Source of the DNA: Anderseniella sp963787895
GTDB taxonomy: Bacteria; Pseudomonadota; Alphaproteobacteria; Rhizobiales; Aestuariivirgaceae
Direction of reading: 5' to 3'
Assembly (NCBI GenBank): GCA_963787895.1
Contig: CAWBEX010000002.1
Coordinates: 124,001-188,000, forward strand
Length of the DNA stretch: 64,000 nt
Below, in pieces: positions 61,820 to 64,000 of the stretch. Position 1 is the stretch's first letter. The number at the start of each line of letters is the position of its first letter. The position numbers were made by a program, and so were the translations under genes. Under the pieces are notes generated by a model. The model saw only the letters and a list, made by a program, of their open reading frames with translations, was not told the origin of the DNA and searched no databases.

Positions 61820-62861
61820 GTTCCTTGTTTGTGAATGCCGGCATCACTTCATTGATGAACAGGCGCAGTGAACGTTTTTGCTGATCCATATCCATGCCCA
61901 TGGACGCGTAATAGATGAAGGAATCCACTCCGATACCTTCATACATTTTCAGCTTGTCGACTACCTCTCCAGGCGAGCCGAATACAAGATTCTGCTCCAG
62001 TGTGTCCGGGTCGTACCGGAAGTTGCCTGACAATTGTTCTGCCTGCACCTTCTCCGGGAAGCCATTGATCACGTCTCCGGATTTGGTCATCAAGTTGCCG
62101 AACTGACCCAGAACACCACGCAGTGCGTCCATAGTCGCCTTGCGATCAGATTCAGTTTCATAAACAGCAGCATGACGCATAACCGCCCACTCTCCCGTGT
62201 ACTTTCCATCAAACTTCGCAATGGATGCATCAAGCCGCTTCTTGTATTCCTCTGCCTCGGAAAAGGGCATGGTGAGTGGCCACGACATGATATTGCAGTT
62301 GTTCTCGACTGCGTAATCAAAGGTGATTGGGGCCCGGGCTGCCACCCACACCGGCACATCCGGCTGAATCGGCTTCGGGCATGAGGTGGCCGACGGAAAC
62401 TGCCAGTACTCGCCGTTATGCTCGTAGTCGCCTTGCCACAACTTTTTCACAACCGGCAGCATTTCCTGCATGTATTTCCAGCTGTCCTTTTGATCGAGAC
62501 CGGGGAACATGCGGTCAAACTCGCGCTGATAGGCACCTGAACCGATACCGAACTCCAGTCGGCCGTTGCTGAGGAGATCGAGCAGCGCTGCTTCCCCTGC
62601 CAGATTGATTGGGTGCCAGTACGCAGCATTGACGACACCCACACCGAGCCGGATGTTGGGGCAATGATCACCCCACCAGGCCAGCATGGTAAACGGGTTC
62701 GGTGCGATGGTCATTTCCATGGCATGATGTTCCGCCGCCCAGGCAACCTCGAACCCTGCTGCATCTGCCATCTTGACCATTTCGAGTGTATGGTCACGCA
62801 CCTCTCGCATGTCCACGGACGCATCCATACGCTCCATGTTTATTGCCAGATGAAATTTCAT
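61803..62861 (-). CDS. LLM-class flavin-dependent oxidoreductase
   Basis: 352 residues, bacterial luciferase-like TIM barrel. MVKMADAAGFEVAWAAEHH, PNIRLGVGVVNAAYWHPINLAGEAALLDLLSNGRLEFGIGSG are typical. Uses reduced flavin and O2 for monooxygenation. Substrate unknown. 27 bp downstream of the aldehyde dehydrogenase. No flavin reductase gene is visible in the window. Confidence 0.9.
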   Translation of the reverse strand: MKFHLAINMERMDASVDMREVRDHTLEMVKMADAAGFEVAWAAEHHAMEMTIAPNPFTMLAWWGDHCPNIRLGVGVVNAAYWHPINLAGEAALLDLLSNGRLEFGIGSGAYQREFDRMFPGLDQKDSWKYMQEMLPVVKKLWQGDYEHNGEYWQFPSATSCPKPIQPDVPVWVAARAPITFDYAVENNCNIMSWPLTMPFSEAEEYKKRLDASIAKFDGKYTGEWAVMRHAAVYETESDRKATMDALRGVLGQFGNLMTKSGDVINGFPEKVQAEQLSGNFRYDPDTLEQNLVFGSPGEVVDKLKMYEGIGVDSFIYYASMGMDMDQQKRSLRLFINEVMPAFTNKELANAG

Positions 62862-62888
62862 TGCTTGCTCCTGTGAATTTGCACTGGG

Positions 62889-64000
62889 TCAGCGGCTGTG
62901 GAACTGGCTGGCCAGCGGTGCATCAGAAGTGTTCATCCAAACCGTCTTTGGCCGGGTATAATCAAGCACCGCCTGAAAGCCGCTTTCGCGGCCAAAGCCG
63001 GAGTTTTTCATTCCACCGAACTCTGCCACCGGCGAGATCACCCGGTAAGTATTGACCCAGACAATGCCAGCCTTGACCGCATCAGACATACGCAAAGACC
63101 GGGCGCTGGAGCGGGTAAATATGCCAGCAGCCAATCCGTGGACGGTGTCATTGGCAAGGCGAACCGCCTCTTCTTCGGTCTTGAACCTGACGGCAGCGAC
63201 GACCGGGCCGAACAATTCCGTATCGGTGATTTTGAGATTATGGCTGGGGCAGTCGACAATTGTCGGCTCGTAGAAGTATCCTTCAAGCCCCTGCGGGCGT
63301 TTGCCACCCGCGATTACCTTGCCGCCCTGCTCTTGCGCGTAGGCAACTTCACGCTCGATGTTCTCCAACTGCGCAGTAGTGCATAATGGCCCCATCTGGG
63401 TTTCGTCCAGCATCGGATCGCCAATCTTCACGCTTTCAGCCACTGCCTTCATGCGTTCAAGGAATTCGTCAGCGATGGTTTCCTGCAACAGCAGCCGTGA
63501 CCCCGCCACGCAACTCTGTCCGGCAGCAGCGAAAATGCCGCCGACAGAACCATTAACTGCACTTTCGATGTCGGCGTCCTCAAACACGATAAATGGAGAC
63601 TTGCCACCGAGCTCGAGTGAGACTTCCGCAAAGTTCTCCGCCGAATTGTGCACTACATGACGCGCAGCCACCGGACCGCCGGTGAACGACACACGCGCCA
63701 CCATCGGATGCGAGGTCAGCACTCTACCGCACGGGTCGCCGTGTCCGGTGACAATGTTGACAACTCCAGCTGGAATGCCGGCATGCTCTATTAACCTGCC
63801 AAATTCCAGCATGGCGGCGGATGCATATTCCGATGCCTTCAGCACGATAGTGTTTCCAGCTGCCAGCGCCGGGCCGATTTTAACCGCACTCAGGAACAAC
63901 TGTGAGTTCCAGGGCACTACCGCAGCAATGACGCCAAGCGGTTCGCGCTTGGTGAAGACGAACAGGTCGGGCTTGTCGATTGGCAGGGTTTCACCGTGGA
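62889..64000 (-). CDS. Aldehyde dehydrogenase, partial (5' end outside window)
   Basis: About 370 C-terminal residues. The frame continues to the right edge (HGETLPIDKPDLFVFTKREP). NAD-dependent ALDH: VVPWNSQL region, catalytic Glu in SLELGGKSPFIVF, catalytic Cys in AAAGQSCVAGSRL, and C-terminal FGGMKNSGFGRESG. Oxidises an aldehyde to the acid. As seen here it is the first gene of the operon continuing through LLM, DUF1185, hydrolase, TPP enzyme and CMD-family protein. Confidence 0.93.
   Translation of the reverse strand, partial: HGETLPIDKPDLFVFTKREPLGVIAAVVPWNSQLFLSAVKIGPALAAGNTIVLKASEYASAAMLEFGRLIEHAGIPAGVVNIVTGHGDPCGRVLTSHPMVARVSFTGGPVAARHVVHNSAENFAEVSLELGGKSPFIVFEDADIESAVNGSVGGIFAAAGQSCVAGSRLLLQETIADEFLERMKAVAESVKIGDPMLDETQMGPLCTTAQLENIEREVAYAQEQGGKVIAGGKRPQGLEGYFYEPTIVDCPSHNLKITDTELFGPVVAAVRFKTEEEAVRLANDTVHGLAAGIFTRSSARSLRMSDAVKAGIVWVNTYRVISPVAEFGGMKNSGFGRESGFQAVLDYTRPKTVWMNTSDAPLASQFHSR

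Noticed and set aside
1..64000. CRISPR arrays, tRNA/rRNA genes, insertion sequences
   Set aside because: No regularly spaced repeats, cloverleaf-like sequences, rRNA-like stretches or transposase motifs were seen by eye; a tRNAscan/Infernal run would settle it for RNAs.

Overview
The window reads as a piece of an alphaproteobacterial chromosome, most likely from the Hyphomicrobiales/Rhizobiales side. The taxonomy is inferred. It rests on GapR (DUF2312), DUF1244, DUF1036 and DUF882 proteins, a direct-repeat LexA box of the alphaproteobacterial type, a ccoNOQP-ccoGHIS set with FnrN, and an ImuA-ImuB-DnaE2 mutagenesis cassette. Coding density is high and operons are tight, with many 4-bp ATGA overlaps. 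No rRNA, tRNA, CRISPR array or transposase was seen.

Layout. 1-7000 (minus): a partial alpha/beta hydrolase, two unknown membrane proteins, a TupA-like ATP-grasp protein, then a PepF peptidase, DUF3445 haem-protein and UbiB-kinase operon. 7.3-14 kb (plus): an orphan sigma-54 response regulator, an L,D-transpeptidase, a DUF882 peptidase and a second TupA-like protein, so mostly cell-envelope genes. 14-15.9 kb: an FAD oxidoreductase and MnmD, divergently arranged, which together resemble a split MnmC. 15.9-27.4 kb: a nucleobase region. It holds a uracil-catabolism set (Upp, URC4, URC1), a yeast-type cytosine deaminase, a polysaccharide-deacetylase/PuuE-like hydrolase, a polyamine-type ABC transporter (one permease frameshifted), a LysR regulator, and a BtpA-like TIM-barrel plus phosphoribosyltransferase pair. 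A 36-bp sequence (27/36 identical) precedes both the transporter operon and the BtpA/phosphoribosyltransferase operon, so the LysR protein probably controls both.

27.4-35.5 kb: sulfotransferase, GapR, DUF1244, N-formylglutamate amidohydrolase, DUF1036, pyruvate kinase, an atypical SDR, a histidine phosphatase, a TPR protein and ribosomal protein L36. 35.6-41.2 kb: an SOS mutagenesis cassette behind a clear LexA box, with dnaE2 broken by clustered indels. 41.2-50.6 kb: a complete cbb3 oxidase structural and assembly operon, a hemerythrin-like gene and fnrN, with an FNR box between the divergent ccoN and hemerythrin genes. 50.8-57 kb: dppABCDF with an unknown membrane protein inserted between dppC and dppD. 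57.3-64 kb: a ureohydrolase and a compact six-gene catabolic operon of unknown substrate (ALDH, luciferase-like oxidoreductase, DUF1185, alpha/beta hydrolase, TPP enzyme, CMD-family protein) that runs off the right edge.

The best candidate for an undescribed system is the LysR-linked nucleobase module at about 19.5-27.4 kb beside the URC operon. Two genes (an ABC permease and dnaE2) carry single-base or small indels, so either they are decaying or the assembly has residual indel errors.
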